Assembly: GCA_045649405.1 (NCBI GenBank)
Contig: JAZRPW010000031.1
Location: 1-16,149 of the forward strand
Origin: RUG11462 sp045649405
GTDB lineage: Bacteria; Bacillota; Clostridia; Oscillospirales; Acutalibacteraceae
Direction of reading: 5' to 3'
DNA length: 16,149 nucleotides
Below the pieces are notes generated by a model. It saw only the letters and a list, made by a program, of their open reading frames with translations, made no database searches and was not told where the DNA came from. Of this stretch, positions 1 to 6,869 are shown in pieces. Positions within the stretch are counted from its first letter, which is position 1. Each line of letters begins with the position of its first letter. The position numbers were made by a program, and so were the translations under genes.

Positions 1-1428
1 TATTTTGATGGGCTTAGTAAATATCAAATAATACAGGCTATTAAAAAAGATTTTGATTATGAAATCCCTTACGATTCAGAATTGATGAATATTGAGTATA
101 GTCTTTACAATGGCTTGGAAAAGGAAGACAATTTAAAAGAACTTTGGGGTTATACTGCAAAATTTAAGTTAACTGAATCTGGTTATGATTTGCTTGCAGA
201 ATATTTTGCAAGCAAAGAAGATGAGTTTAGTTATTTATATGACCCACAAAAGCAAAACATTGATTATTCTTGGTGGGATGTAACAAGTGAAGATGTGCTA
301 TATGCAAACGACACAATAGGCAGGGGCCATATTTGTTTTCCTAATGATTATCAAATTTGGATTAAAACCATTTGGAATTATTCTTGGTTGGCACAAATTG
401 ATGGCGAGTATTATTTGTATTTGAATACTCCTTTATCAGATACAACATGTGAATGGTATGAATTAAAAAATAAAAATAATTATACTACTGCGACAGGTTA
501 TTTAGAGCATTTGAGTGACAACGGCAAAATCAAATTAATCGAGAAAGAATTTGGCATTGATATTTCCACAGAAGAAGTAGCTAATTTTGAAATAGAAACT
601 TATAATCAAGATACTGCTTATGTTGCAAAAATTGTTTTGTCTGATGAAGAATATCAAAAATTGTATGATAGTTGCAATAGCATTAGCGATGGGCAAAAGG
701 CAAAATTTGAAAAAGAATTTGATTTTAGATATCAGTGGTTTTTTGGTTACAAAAGCAATATAAAGAAAATTTCGGGCAGTGAAGTTACGGTAAAATCTAA
801 AAACACCGGCGAATATGAAAGCAGAATAAGGGGTATTTATTTCTGTCAGACAGCAAAAGAAAATTATATTATTTTAGTCAATGAATTTTCTGAAATAAAC
901 AGATTTTTTGATGTTAAAAACAATACAAAAATCACTTCATTGTCAGATTACTTGTTTGTTGTTGAACTTTTTAAGAATTTGACCGATGAAGAGAAAATTC
1001 AAGTAAGCAAAGAAGAAGCAGATGTTGAGTTGAACAATTCTGCAGAATTGGTTGATTTTGATTATTGGTATTGGAATGGTAGCGCAAAAGATGACAATAA
1101 AATTTCATTTGCTTCTTTAATAAAAATCAGTAAAGATGATTATGAAAACCTTTGCCAATTAAATTACACTGAATCGTCGCAAAAAGATTTGAAAGAATTG
1201 TTTAGTAACGAATACTCTTTAGATGAAGTAAAGTTTGATGATTATGAAGTTGGAGCTGCTTTTGGAAAGAGCGAAATGACAAGCGTTGATACTAATGGTC
1301 AGCGCCATTATTACAATACAAGTATATGTTTCTTGTTAAAACAAAACGATGAATATTATTTGTATTTTGAAAAAGACCTTTCTAAATTTATAGAGTATTA
1401 TATTACTTATAATTATTATATGAATTAA
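1..1428 (+). CDS. Unrecognised modular protein, 5' end outside the window
   Basis: The frame is open from the first base to the stop at 1426-1428, giving 475 residues. An in-frame TTG at 82 exists, but the open codons before it continue the same acidic, Tyr-rich composition, so the true start is probably upstream. I do not recognise the family. The protein contains three related modules. Each begins with an A-K/S-x-x-L/I-S/T-x-x-x-Y-x-x-L type strand-helix segment (codons near 157, 625 and 1111) and ends with a hydrophobic Tyr-rich strand (YYLYL near 409, YIILV near 862, YYLYF near 1354). Between them are many Trp, Tyr, Asp and Glu residues. No membrane segment or catalytic motif is visible in the part present; a signal peptide could lie upstream. 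A strong terminator follows directly, so this is the last gene of its transcript. Function unknown; high confidence only that it is coding. Confidence 0.8.
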   Translation, partial: YFDGLSKYQIIQAIKKDFDYEIPYDSELMNIEYSLYNGLEKEDNLKELWGYTAKFKLTESGYDLLAEYFASKEDEFSYLYDPQKQNIDYSWWDVTSEDVLYANDTIGRGHICFPNDYQIWIKTIWNYSWLAQIDGEYYLYLNTPLSDTTCEWYELKNKNNYTTATGYLEHLSDNGKIKLIEKEFGIDISTEEVANFEIETYNQDTAYVAKIVLSDEEYQKLYDSCNSISDGQKAKFEKEFDFRYQWFFGYKSNIKKISGSEVTVKSKNTGEYESRIRGIYFCQTAKENYIILVNEFSEINRFFDVKNNTKITSLSDYLFVVELFKNLTDEEKIQVSKEEADVELNNSAELVDFDYWYWNGSAKDDNKISFASLIKISKDDYENLCQLNYTESSQKDLKELFSNEYSLDEVKFDDYEVGAAFGKSEMTSVDTNGQRHYYNTSICFLLKQNDEYYLYFEKDLSKFIEYYITYNYYMN

Positions 1429-1435
1429 ATTTGTT

Positions 1436-1470
1436 AAAAAACCAACTCGCAAGGGTTGGTTTTTTATTTT
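1436..1470 (+). terminator. Rho-independent terminator after the modular protein gene
   Basis: An 11-base stem (1436-1446 with 1455-1465, core AACCAAC/GTTGGTT) closes an 8-base loop and runs into a T-rich tract through about 1472. The A-run on the left arm means it could also work on the minus strand. It lies 7 bases after the stop of the upstream gene. Confidence 0.9.
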
Positions 1471-1497
1471 TTGGGTAGAATAAAACGGGGTGGTTTT

Positions 1498-2469
1498 ATG
1501 TGTACTGCAATTAGTTACAAGGCAAACGATTTTTATTTTGGCAGAAATCTTGATTTGGAATATAGATTTTGCGAAAAGGTTATAATTACACCGAGAAATT
1601 ACAAATTCAAATTCACAAAGGCAAAGGCGTTAAAAACCCATTTTGCTTTCATCGGCATTGGTGTGGTGGCAGATGATTTCCCACTTTTATATGAAGGGGT
1701 TAATGAAAAAGGGCTTTGCGTTGCAGGGCTTTCTTTTGCTGAAAACGCTTTTTATTCTCACCCAATTTGCGACAAAGAAAATTTAGCGCCTTTTGAGTTT
1801 ATTCCTTTTATTTTAAGCAAATGCGAAAGTGTATCTCAAGCCGAAAAACTGTTAAAAGACATTAACATTTTGGATGTTGATTTTAACAAAGATTTCAAAA
1901 ACACGCCACTGCATTGGATTATTAGTGATAGTAAAAAATCAATAACCGTTGAGCCAATGACTGATGGGTTAAAGGTTTACAACAACCCCGTTGGTGTGCT
2001 TACAAACAATCCGCCTTTTGAAATTCAACTTTTTAATTTGAACAACTTTTTGAGCGTTACATCCGGTGTGCCAAAAAACAGATTTGCAAAACAACTTTCG
2101 CTAAAGCCATATTCTCGTGGAATGGGGGCGTTAGGTTTGCCAGGCGACTTGTCATCAATGTCAAGGTTTGTGCGCGCTTGCTTTACAAAGCTTAATTCAA
2201 TTAAATTTGAAACAGAAGAGCAAAATGTAAACCAATTTTTTCACATTTTAGAGTCGGTTTTTCAAACAAAGGGTTGTGTTAAAGTCGGCGAGCAGTTTGA
2301 GTTTACCGTTTATTCTTGTTGTTGCAACGTTTCAAAAGGCATTTTTTATTACAAAACTTATTTTAACACTTCAATTTGCGCTGTTAATATGTTCAATGAA
2401 AATTTAAATTCAAAAAAGTTAATTTCATTTGAAATGAAAGAAGAAACTTTTATCTATTCGCAAAATTGA
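1498..2469 (+). CDS. bsh: Choloylglycine hydrolase family enzyme (bile salt hydrolase-like)
   Basis: 323 residues, the usual size for conjugated bile acid hydrolase/penicillin V acylase (Ntn-hydrolase, linear amide C-N hydrolase family). ATG at 1498 is chosen because it places Cys at residue 2, the nucleophile exposed when Met is removed, and a GGGGTGG ribosome binding site precedes it. An upstream TTG at 1456 lies inside the terminator and is rejected. Family landmarks are present: N-terminal MCTAIS, GRNLDLEY (Arg16, Asp19), VNEKG (69-72), VLTNN (Asn170) and LPGDLSSMSRFVRA (Arg223). The sequence overall resembles Lactobacillus and Clostridium BSH more than Bacillus PVA. It would cleave the glycine or taurine amide of bile salts in the cytoplasm. 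Oddity: the position aligning with BSH Asn82 (in GLNF) is Ser79, whereas PVA has Tyr, so substrate preference is uncertain. No export signal. No terminator follows; the next gene has its own promoter. Confidence 0.9.
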   Translation: MCTAISYKANDFYFGRNLDLEYRFCEKVIITPRNYKFKFTKAKALKTHFAFIGIGVVADDFPLLYEGVNEKGLCVAGLSFAENAFYSHPICDKENLAPFEFIPFILSKCESVSQAEKLLKDINILDVDFNKDFKNTPLHWIISDSKKSITVEPMTDGLKVYNNPVGVLTNNPPFEIQLFNLNNFLSVTSGVPKNRFAKQLSLKPYSRGMGALGLPGDLSSMSRFVRACFTKLNSIKFETEEQNVNQFFHILESVFQTKGCVKVGEQFEFTVYSCCCNVSKGIFYYKTYFNTSICAVNMFNENLNSKKLISFEMKEETFIYSQN

Positions 2470-2494
2470 TTTGGTAAAATTTATGAAAAAGTGC

Positions 2495-2523
2495 TTGACA
2501 AAAGGCTTTTTTGGTGTTATACT
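2495..2523 (+). promoter_or_regulatory. Sigma-A promoter for feoAB
   Basis: TTGACA at 2495-2500, a 17-base spacer, and TATACT at 2518-2523. The -35 is a perfect match and the -10 differs by one base. Transcription should begin near 2530, just where the first operator-like repeat starts. Confidence 0.88.
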
Positions 2524-2530
2524 ATTGCAA

Positions 2531-2545
2531 GTTAGTTATGACTAA
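2531..2545. promoter_or_regulatory. Operator-like inverted repeat at the feoA start site
   Basis: GTTAGTTATGACTAA contains the inverted repeat TTAGT/ACTAA with a 4-base centre. It sits immediately downstream of the -10 box, over the predicted transcription start, a classic repressor position. It shares the pattern GTTAGTNNTNNCTAA with the palindrome just before feoB (2810-2824). The TTAG...CTAA half-sites resemble DtxR/IdeR-family metal-repressor boxes; that assignment is inference from known operator style. Confidence 0.55.
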
Positions 2546-2571
2546 TCGAATTTTAGCTTTGGAGAAATGTT

Positions 2572-2784
2572 ATGACATTAAAACAAGCAGTAGAAGGCAA
2601 AGAGTACATTATCAAGTCAATTGCCATAGGCGATGAAGAGTTGAATGCTTTTTTGTTTTCACTTGGTTGCTATTCGGGTGAGCCAATAACAGTCATTACC
2701 CATTTAAAAGGTGGTTGCATTGTTTCACTTAAAGATAGCAGATATAATATTGATAATCAGTTGGCTGAATCAATTAAAATTTAG
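2572..2784 (+). CDS. feoA: FeoA, ferrous iron transport accessory protein
   Basis: 70 residues, typical for stand-alone FeoA with a single SH3-like beta-barrel. Visible family features are the N-terminal TLKQAVEGKEYIIKSI strand region, the central LFSLGCYSGEPITVI (the usual 'lGl.pG..i.v' segment) and the closing SLKDSRYNIDNQLAESIKI strand. FeoA is a cytosolic partner thought to modulate the GTPase or gating of FeoB. ATG at 2572 has a GGAG ribosome binding site at 2561-2564. The gene lies 63 bases before feoB on the same strand; no terminator separates them, but the gap carries a perfect hairpin/operator-like palindrome, so feoB may be adjusted separately. Confidence 0.92.
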   Translation: MTLKQAVEGKEYIIKSIAIGDEELNAFLFSLGCYSGEPITVITHLKGGCIVSLKDSRYNIDNQLAESIKI

Positions 2785-2805
2785 TTCAGCCATTTAATTT
2801 TGAAG

Positions 2806-2829
2806 TAAAGTTAGTGGTCGCTAACTTTA
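2806..2829. promoter_or_regulatory. Perfect 9-bp inverted repeat before feoB
   Basis: TAAAGTTAG (2806-2814) and CTAACTTTA (2821-2829) form a perfect inverted repeat around TGGTCG. The core GTTAGTNNTNNCTAA matches the repeat at the feoA promoter, which favours a protein-binding operator. It could also form an mRNA hairpin just upstream of the feoB ribosome binding site (GGAAAGG, 2833-2839) and affect processing or translation. No T-run follows, so it is not a standard terminator. Confidence 0.6.
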
Positions 2830-2847
2830 ATCGGAAAGGAAAGTTTT

Positions 2848-4818
2848 ATGAGAATTGCATTAGCAGGCAACCCAAACAGTGGCAAAACCACAATGTACAA
2901 CGCTCTTACCGGTAAAAGCGAAACTACCGGTAACTGGGCTGGTGTTACTGTTGACAAAAACGAAGCAAATGTTAAAAAAACGCTTTGTGGTGAAAATGAC
3001 ATTATTGTGGTTGACTTGCCAGGTACATATTCAATTTCGCCGTTTACATCTGAAGAAAGCGTTACAAGTGATTACATAAAAAATGCTAATTTAGATGTTA
3101 TTATAAATATTGTTGATGCAACAAATTTAAGCAGAAGTTTGTTTTTCACAACACAGTTGTTAGAACTTAACATTCCTGTTGTTGTTGCGCTTAACAAAAC
3201 CGATGTTAACGAGAAAAAAGAAACAAAAATTGATGTTGCTCAGTTAACTGCAAAACTTGGTTGTCCTGTTGTTGAAACAGTTTCAACCCACGCAGAAGGT
3301 CTTGAAGAATTAATAGGTCTTGCAATGTCTGTTGTTGGCACAGGTCAAAAAGCACCTTATTCGCAAAGCCACAACTTTGCAACAAAGGAAGAGGCGCAAA
3401 GGGCAGACAGAAACCGTTTTAACTTTGTAAATTGCATTGTAAGTCAGGTTGAAACAAGAAAAGTTTTAACAAAAGAGAAGAATTTGTCTGACAGAATTGA
3501 CGCTGTTATTGCAAACAAATGGGTTGGAATTCCTATTTTTGCCGTTGTAATGTTTTTGGTGTTTTGGATTTCGCAAGCAGGCCCTGGTGTGTGGATTTCC
3601 GACTGGTTAACCGCGCTTTTAGAAAAAGGCCAAGAGTATGTTGCAAGCGCTTTTACGAACGCTTCTCCAATTGTTTCGGCTTTGCTTATTGATGGTGTAA
3701 TCGGTGGCGTAATCGCAGTAATCGGCTTTTTGCCACTTGTAATGGTAATGTATTTTCTCATTGCCCTTTTGGAAGACTGTGGCTATATGGCGAGGGCTTC
3801 TGTGGTGCTAGACCCAATTTTCAAAAAAGTTGGTCTTTCTGGCAAATCGGTCATTCCGTTTGTTGTTGGCACAGGTTGTGCAATTCCTGGCGTAATGGCT
3901 TGCCGAACAAACAGAAACGAGCGTGAGCGCAGAGCAACCGCAATGATAGCACCATTTATGCCTTGTGGCGCAAAACTTCCTGTAATTGCGCTTTTTGCAG
4001 GTGCGTTTTTCAAAAATGCTTCTTGGGTTGGCCCTACAATGTATGTTGTGGGCATTGTTATAATTTTGTTGTGTGCAGTGCTTGTTAATCACATCACCGG
4101 CAACACCTCAAAAAAATCATATTTCATCATTGAACTTCCTGAATACAAAATGCCATCAATCTGGCGTGCAACTAAATCAATGGTGCAACGTGGTTGGTCT
4201 TATGTTGTCAAAGCTGCAACAATCATTCTTGTGTGCAACACAGCCATTCACATAATGCAAACATTTGACTTTAGTTTCAATGTTGCCGAAAGTTCAGACA
4301 GTTCAATTTTGGCAAGCATTGCAGGTCCTTTTGCTTATGTTTTGGCACCGGTTGTTGGTGTTGTTTCTTGGCAATTGGCAGCAGCAGCCATCACTGGTTT
4401 TATTGCAAAAGAAAACGTTGTTGGCACATTGGCAGTTTGTTTTGTCGGCCTTCAAAATCTTATTGATGTTGAAGAATTGGCAATTGTGGGTGACGCTTCA
4501 CAAGTAGCCGGCGTAATGGCAATTTCAAAGGTTGCAGCACTTGCTTATTTAATGTTCAACCTTTACTCTCCACCTTGTTTTGCGGCAATCGGCGCAATGA
4601 GCGCAGAGTTAAAAAGCGCAAAATGGCTTTTCGGTGGCATTGGCTTGCAATTAGCAGTTGGCTTTGGCGTTGGCTATTTGGTTTACACCGTTGGCACATT
4701 AATCACAGCGCCACAAACACTCAATGTGTTGTATGCAGTTTTGGGCGGTGTTGCAATGGCTGTTTTCGGTGTAATTGTTGCAGTGCTTATTGCAAAAAAC
4801 AAAATAAAAGGAAATTAA
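2848..4818 (+). CDS. feoB: FeoB, ferrous iron permease with G-protein domain
   Basis: 656 residues, normal for clostridial FeoB. It imports Fe(II) across the cytoplasmic membrane. The N-terminal G domain has G1 GNPNSGKTT (7-15), switch I NWAGVTV (29-35), G3 DLPG (56-59) and G4 NKTD (116-119). The G5 region is in the VSTHAEGLEEL segment. A helical linker follows, and from about residue 228 the polytopic permease carries FeoB signatures: LEDCGYMARAS, GTGCAIPGVMACRTNRNERERR (Gate motif with Cys), PFMPCGAKLPV (second Gate with Cys), KENVVGT and LYSPPCFAAIGAM. ATG at 2848 follows GGAAAGG. It is followed after 3 bases by the Cys-rich miniprotein gene, so the three genes form one transport unit. Iron-dependent control is suggested by the inverted repeats before feoA and feoB. 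Confidence 0.97.
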   Translation: MRIALAGNPNSGKTTMYNALTGKSETTGNWAGVTVDKNEANVKKTLCGENDIIVVDLPGTYSISPFTSEESVTSDYIKNANLDVIINIVDATNLSRSLFFTTQLLELNIPVVVALNKTDVNEKKETKIDVAQLTAKLGCPVVETVSTHAEGLEELIGLAMSVVGTGQKAPYSQSHNFATKEEAQRADRNRFNFVNCIVSQVETRKVLTKEKNLSDRIDAVIANKWVGIPIFAVVMFLVFWISQAGPGVWISDWLTALLEKGQEYVASAFTNASPIVSALLIDGVIGGVIAVIGFLPLVMVMYFLIALLEDCGYMARASVVLDPIFKKVGLSGKSVIPFVVGTGCAIPGVMACRTNRNERERRATAMIAPFMPCGAKLPVIALFAGAFFKNASWVGPTMYVVGIVIILLCAVLVNHITGNTSKKSYFIIELPEYKMPSIWRATKSMVQRGWSYVVKAATIILVCNTAIHIMQTFDFSFNVAESSDSSILASIAGPFAYVLAPVVGVVSWQLAAAAITGFIAKENVVGTLAVCFVGLQNLIDVEELAIVGDASQVAGVMAISKVAALAYLMFNLYSPPCFAAIGAMSAELKSAKWLFGGIGLQLAVGFGVGYLVYTVGTLITAPQTLNVLYAVLGGVAMAVFGVIVAVLIAKNKIKGN

Positions 4819-4821
4819 TTT

Positions 4822-4965
4822 ATGGATAATTTGATTATCATTGCAATTGTAGTAGTAATTGTCGGCTTGGCAACGGGCTATATTATAAGAGCAAAAAAAC
4901 AAGGTCAAAAATGCATTGGTTGCCCACACAGCAAAGAATGTGGTGGCAAATGCAACTCTAAATAA
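4822..4965 (+). CDS. FeoB-associated Cys-rich membrane protein, 47 residues
   Basis: A short gene starts with ATG at 4822, three bases after the feoB stop, with an AAAAGG ribosome binding site inside the end of feoB. The product begins MDNLIIIAIVVVIVGLATGY, a single hydrophobic membrane segment (about residues 4-22), followed by basic IIRAKKQGQK and then CIGCPHSKECGGKC with four cysteines spaced C-x2-C-x5-C-x3-C. This layout matches the small FeoB-associated Cys-rich membrane proteins (PF12669 type) found after feoB in Firmicutes and Bacteroidetes. The cytosolic Cys cluster may take Fe(II) from, or sense it at, the FeoB exit; that role is inference. A terminator follows the stop codon. Confidence 0.88.
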   Translation: MDNLIIIAIVVVIVGLATGYIIRAKKQGQKCIGCPHSKECGGKCNSK

Positions 4966-4968
4966 AGC

Positions 4969-5000
4969 AAAACCTCTCTCGATTTCGAGAGAGGTTTTTT
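4969..5000 (+). terminator. Terminator of the feo unit
   Basis: A 13-base perfect stem (4969-4981 with 4986-4998; core CCTCTCTCG/CGAGAGAGG), ATTT loop, then a six-T run. From the stop codon to AGTT at 5004 it is nearly identical to the terminator at 6170-6215, differing by one base and a four-base loop length change. Confidence 0.93.
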
Positions 5001-5129
5001 AGTTAAGATGAAAATTTTTAAAAAATTGAGACATTTTGGCGTTTAAAACATGTTTTTTATTCCCTATCAAATTATACAATTTACAGATAATTTATTTGTT
5101 TATTATGTTAATATACTTTTTTTAGAAAA

Positions 5130-5140
5130 AATGTTATAAT
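5130..5140 (+). promoter_or_regulatory. Probable -10 region for the LRR protein gene
   Basis: TATAAT at 5135-5140 is a perfect -10. No good -35 lies 17 bases upstream (TATACT at 5112-5117), so only the -10 is convincing. The remaining gap from 5005 to 5191 is very AT-rich and holds no other recognisable feature. Confidence 0.5.
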
Positions 5141-5191
5141 GTTTACAGAAATAGTAAAATAATCCGCTATTTCGAAGGGAGTTTTGTAAAA

Positions 5192-6172
5192 ATGAAAAAG
5201 ATGATAAGACTGACATCTGTTATTTTGTCTGTAGTTATTTTGCTTTCTGCTATTTCAATTGTTGTATCGGCTGAAGGGATTAACTATAAGAATTTTAAAG
5301 GGTTTGTGTATACCGATAACGATGTAAAAGATGGTTGTGTAAGAATTACAAACTACAAAGGCAAAAAAACCAAAGTTACTATTCCTAAAAAGATTAAAGG
5401 CAAAAAAGTAGTTCAAATGACTGGTTTTGGCAAGATAAAACAGTTGCATATTCCTGATGGAATTCAAGTTATGTATATTGCAAAAGCTAAAAAATTAAAG
5501 AAAATCACAGTTAATAAATCCAACAAGAAATATTCTGTGAAGAATAATTTATTGCTTAATAAAAAGAAAACAATTCTTTATGGTTGCCCAAGAAAAAATA
5601 CTAACCCAAAAATCCCAAGCACTGTTAAAACCATTGAGCACAGTGCCTTTACTGGTGCAACATTTGAAAAAATCAAATTACCAAACAATTTGAAAACAAT
5701 TGGTATTTATGCTTTTGCAAATTGCAAAAAACTTGAAAGCATTGAATTGCCAAGTAAATTGAAAAACATTGAAGGTCAAGCTTTTTGGGGTTGCAATTCA
5801 CTAAAAGAGGTTAAAATTCCTGATTCTGTAACAGCCATGGGTTCTTTTGTTTTTGGAGAATGTAAAAACCTTAAAAAAGTAACGCTTGGAAAAGGTATGA
5901 AATATCTTAATGATACATTTTTCTATTCTAAATTAAAAGAGGTTGAAATTCCAGAAACGGTTGAAAGAATTAACGGCTCGGCGTTTTCTGAATTTGACCC
6001 TATTGAAAGCGTATATATTTACAATAAGAATTGCAAAATTTATTATAATGAATTCACTGAAGACATTATTTTTTGTGCAATTCCAGAAAATGTAACAATT
6101 TATGGTTATGAGCATTCAACTGCACAAAAATACGCAAAGAAAAACGGAAATGAATTTGTGGTATTAAAATAA
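5192..6172 (+). CDS. Secreted BspA-like leucine-rich repeat (LRR_5) protein
   Basis: 326 residues. The N-terminus has a signal peptide: basic MKKMIR, a hydrophobic stretch, and a probable cleavage after VSA at 27. The mature part is Lys-rich and composed of LRR_5 repeats of the type 'F.gc..L..i.lP..l..I...aF', clearest from about residue 140 to 260 (for example TVKTIEHSAF, NLKTIGIYAFANCKKLESIELP, KLKNIEGQAFWGCNSLKEVKIP). It ends with the usual LRR_5 closing segment IYGYEHSTAQKYAKKNGNEFVVLK. No transmembrane anchor, LPXTG or dockerin is visible, so it should be released or loosely attached. Such proteins bind other cells, host proteins or polymers; the ligand is unknown. ATG at 5192 has AAGGGAG at 5175-5181. 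It is a single-gene transcript ended by the hairpin at 6176. Confidence 0.9.
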   Translation: MKKMIRLTSVILSVVILLSAISIVVSAEGINYKNFKGFVYTDNDVKDGCVRITNYKGKKTKVTIPKKIKGKKVVQMTGFGKIKQLHIPDGIQVMYIAKAKKLKKITVNKSNKKYSVKNNLLLNKKKTILYGCPRKNTNPKIPSTVKTIEHSAFTGATFEKIKLPNNLKTIGIYAFANCKKLESIELPSKLKNIEGQAFWGCNSLKEVKIPDSVTAMGSFVFGECKNLKKVTLGKGMKYLNDTFFYSKLKEVEIPETVERINGSAFSEFDPIESVYIYNKNCKIYYNEFTEDIIFCAIPENVTIYGYEHSTAQKYAKKNGNEFVVLK

Positions 6173-6175
6173 AAC

Positions 6176-6211
6176 AAAACCTCTCTCGAAAAATTTCGAG
6201 AGAGGTTTTTT
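6176..6211. terminator. Bidirectional terminator between LRR gene and CYTH gene
   Basis: AAAACCTCTCTCGAAA (6176-6191) pairs perfectly with 6194-6209, with T-runs on the right for the plus strand and, read in reverse, TTTTGTTTTATTTT for the minus strand. It serves the two convergent genes, whose stops lie at 6172 and 6215. It is a near copy of the terminator at 4969-5000. Confidence 0.92.
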
Positions 6212-6214
6212 AGT

Positions 6215-6721
6215 TTACACAATTTCTTGTGGGATTTTGTTGCTAAGTGCGAAATTTGAATAGCCCTTTTTAAAGGTAACATCTTCTAAAATTTCAATGT
6301 TTTCAAGGGGTGGAATGTTAACGCTTTCATCTTCAAGTTCCACTTCCATAAAGGCTTGGTTTTGCCAAAACGGGAAAATGTCAATTTCATAACAAAAGCC
6401 GTTTTTGTTTACAACATACCTTGTTTTTTCAATGACATTTCGGTTTTCAAGGCGTTTTTCAAAAAGCATATTAAATGTAGTCTCATCAATCAAACACTCG
6501 TTTTCAATGCGTGTAATTTGGTTAATGTTTTTCTTTTCGGTGTAGAAAAATTGAGCTTGCCCGTTTTGTTTTGACTTTCTGACACGGCAATTAAACCCAT
6601 CAGAATTTTGACCAATGTAAGCTTGAGTAATATTAATAATTTTGTCTGACATTTTCTCTAAAAGGGAAATGTCGGGCTTTTTTATTATAAACTTTCTTTC
6701 AATTTCAAAACCTTGTTTCAT
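6215..6721 (-). CDS. CYTH-domain protein (triphosphate tunnel metalloenzyme family)
   Basis: 168 residues. The N-terminus MKQGFEIERKFIIKKP carries the ExExK signature as EIERK (residues 6-10), the defining metal-binding strand of CYTH proteins such as class IV adenylate cyclase, thiamine triphosphatase and inorganic tripolyphosphatase. Later strands supply the expected charged pairs: CRVRKSK, FYTEKKN, EKTRYVV, YEIDIFPF and FMEVELEDE. Members bind a triphosphate substrate inside a beta-barrel with Mg or Mn. Sequence alone does not decide the substrate; tripolyphosphatase is the commonest activity of short bacterial forms. Cytosolic, no other domain. It is transcribed alone, from a promoter divergent to the XRE gene, and converges on the LRR gene with a shared terminator. 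Confidence 0.85.
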   Translation of the reverse strand: MKQGFEIERKFIIKKPDISLLEKMSDKIINITQAYIGQNSDGFNCRVRKSKQNGQAQFFYTEKKNINQITRIENECLIDETTFNMLFEKRLENRNVIEKTRYVVNKNGFCYEIDIFPFWQNQAFMEVELEDESVNIPPLENIEILEDVTFKKGYSNFALSNKIPQEIV

Positions 6722-6751
6722 TACAAAAATCTCTTTCTTAAAACTATTATA

Positions 6752-6780
6752 ATTTTACAAGAACTTTCCCCGTTTGTCAA
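6752..6780 (-). promoter_or_regulatory. Promoter of the CYTH gene
   Basis: On the minus strand TTGACA (6780-6775), 17-base spacer, TAAAAT (6757-6752), followed directly by TATAAT. Its -35 lies only 26 bases from the -35 of the divergent promoter for the XRE gene. Confidence 0.82.
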
Positions 6781-6806
6781 TACAACTTGCAGGCGTAAGC
6801 AAATAA

Positions 6807-6835
6807 TTGACAAAAATTGGCAAATAATGTAAAAT
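6807..6835 (+). promoter_or_regulatory. Promoter of the XRE/DUF1492 genes
   Basis: TTGACA at 6807-6812, 17-base spacer, TAAAAT at 6830-6835. The -10 overlaps an in-frame ATG at 6834, which therefore cannot be the translation start of this transcript. Confidence 0.85.
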
Positions 6836-6869
6836 GGCGATAACAAATAAAATAGAAAGGAGAAGAAAA

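Noticed and set aside
1456..1497. N-terminal extension of the bile salt hydrolase-like gene from a TTG
   Set aside because: It begins inside the terminator stem and would bury the Cys nucleophile that must be residue 2.
2487..2516. Possible terminator hairpin after the bile salt hydrolase gene (AAAAAGTGC...GCTTTTTT)
   Set aside because: Only a weak imperfect stem; the bases are better explained by the -35 box and spacer of the feo promoter.
3444..4092. Several open frames of 90-105 codons on the minus strand opposite feoB
   Set aside because: Mirror frames of a well-conserved membrane protein gene; no start signals or recognisable domains.
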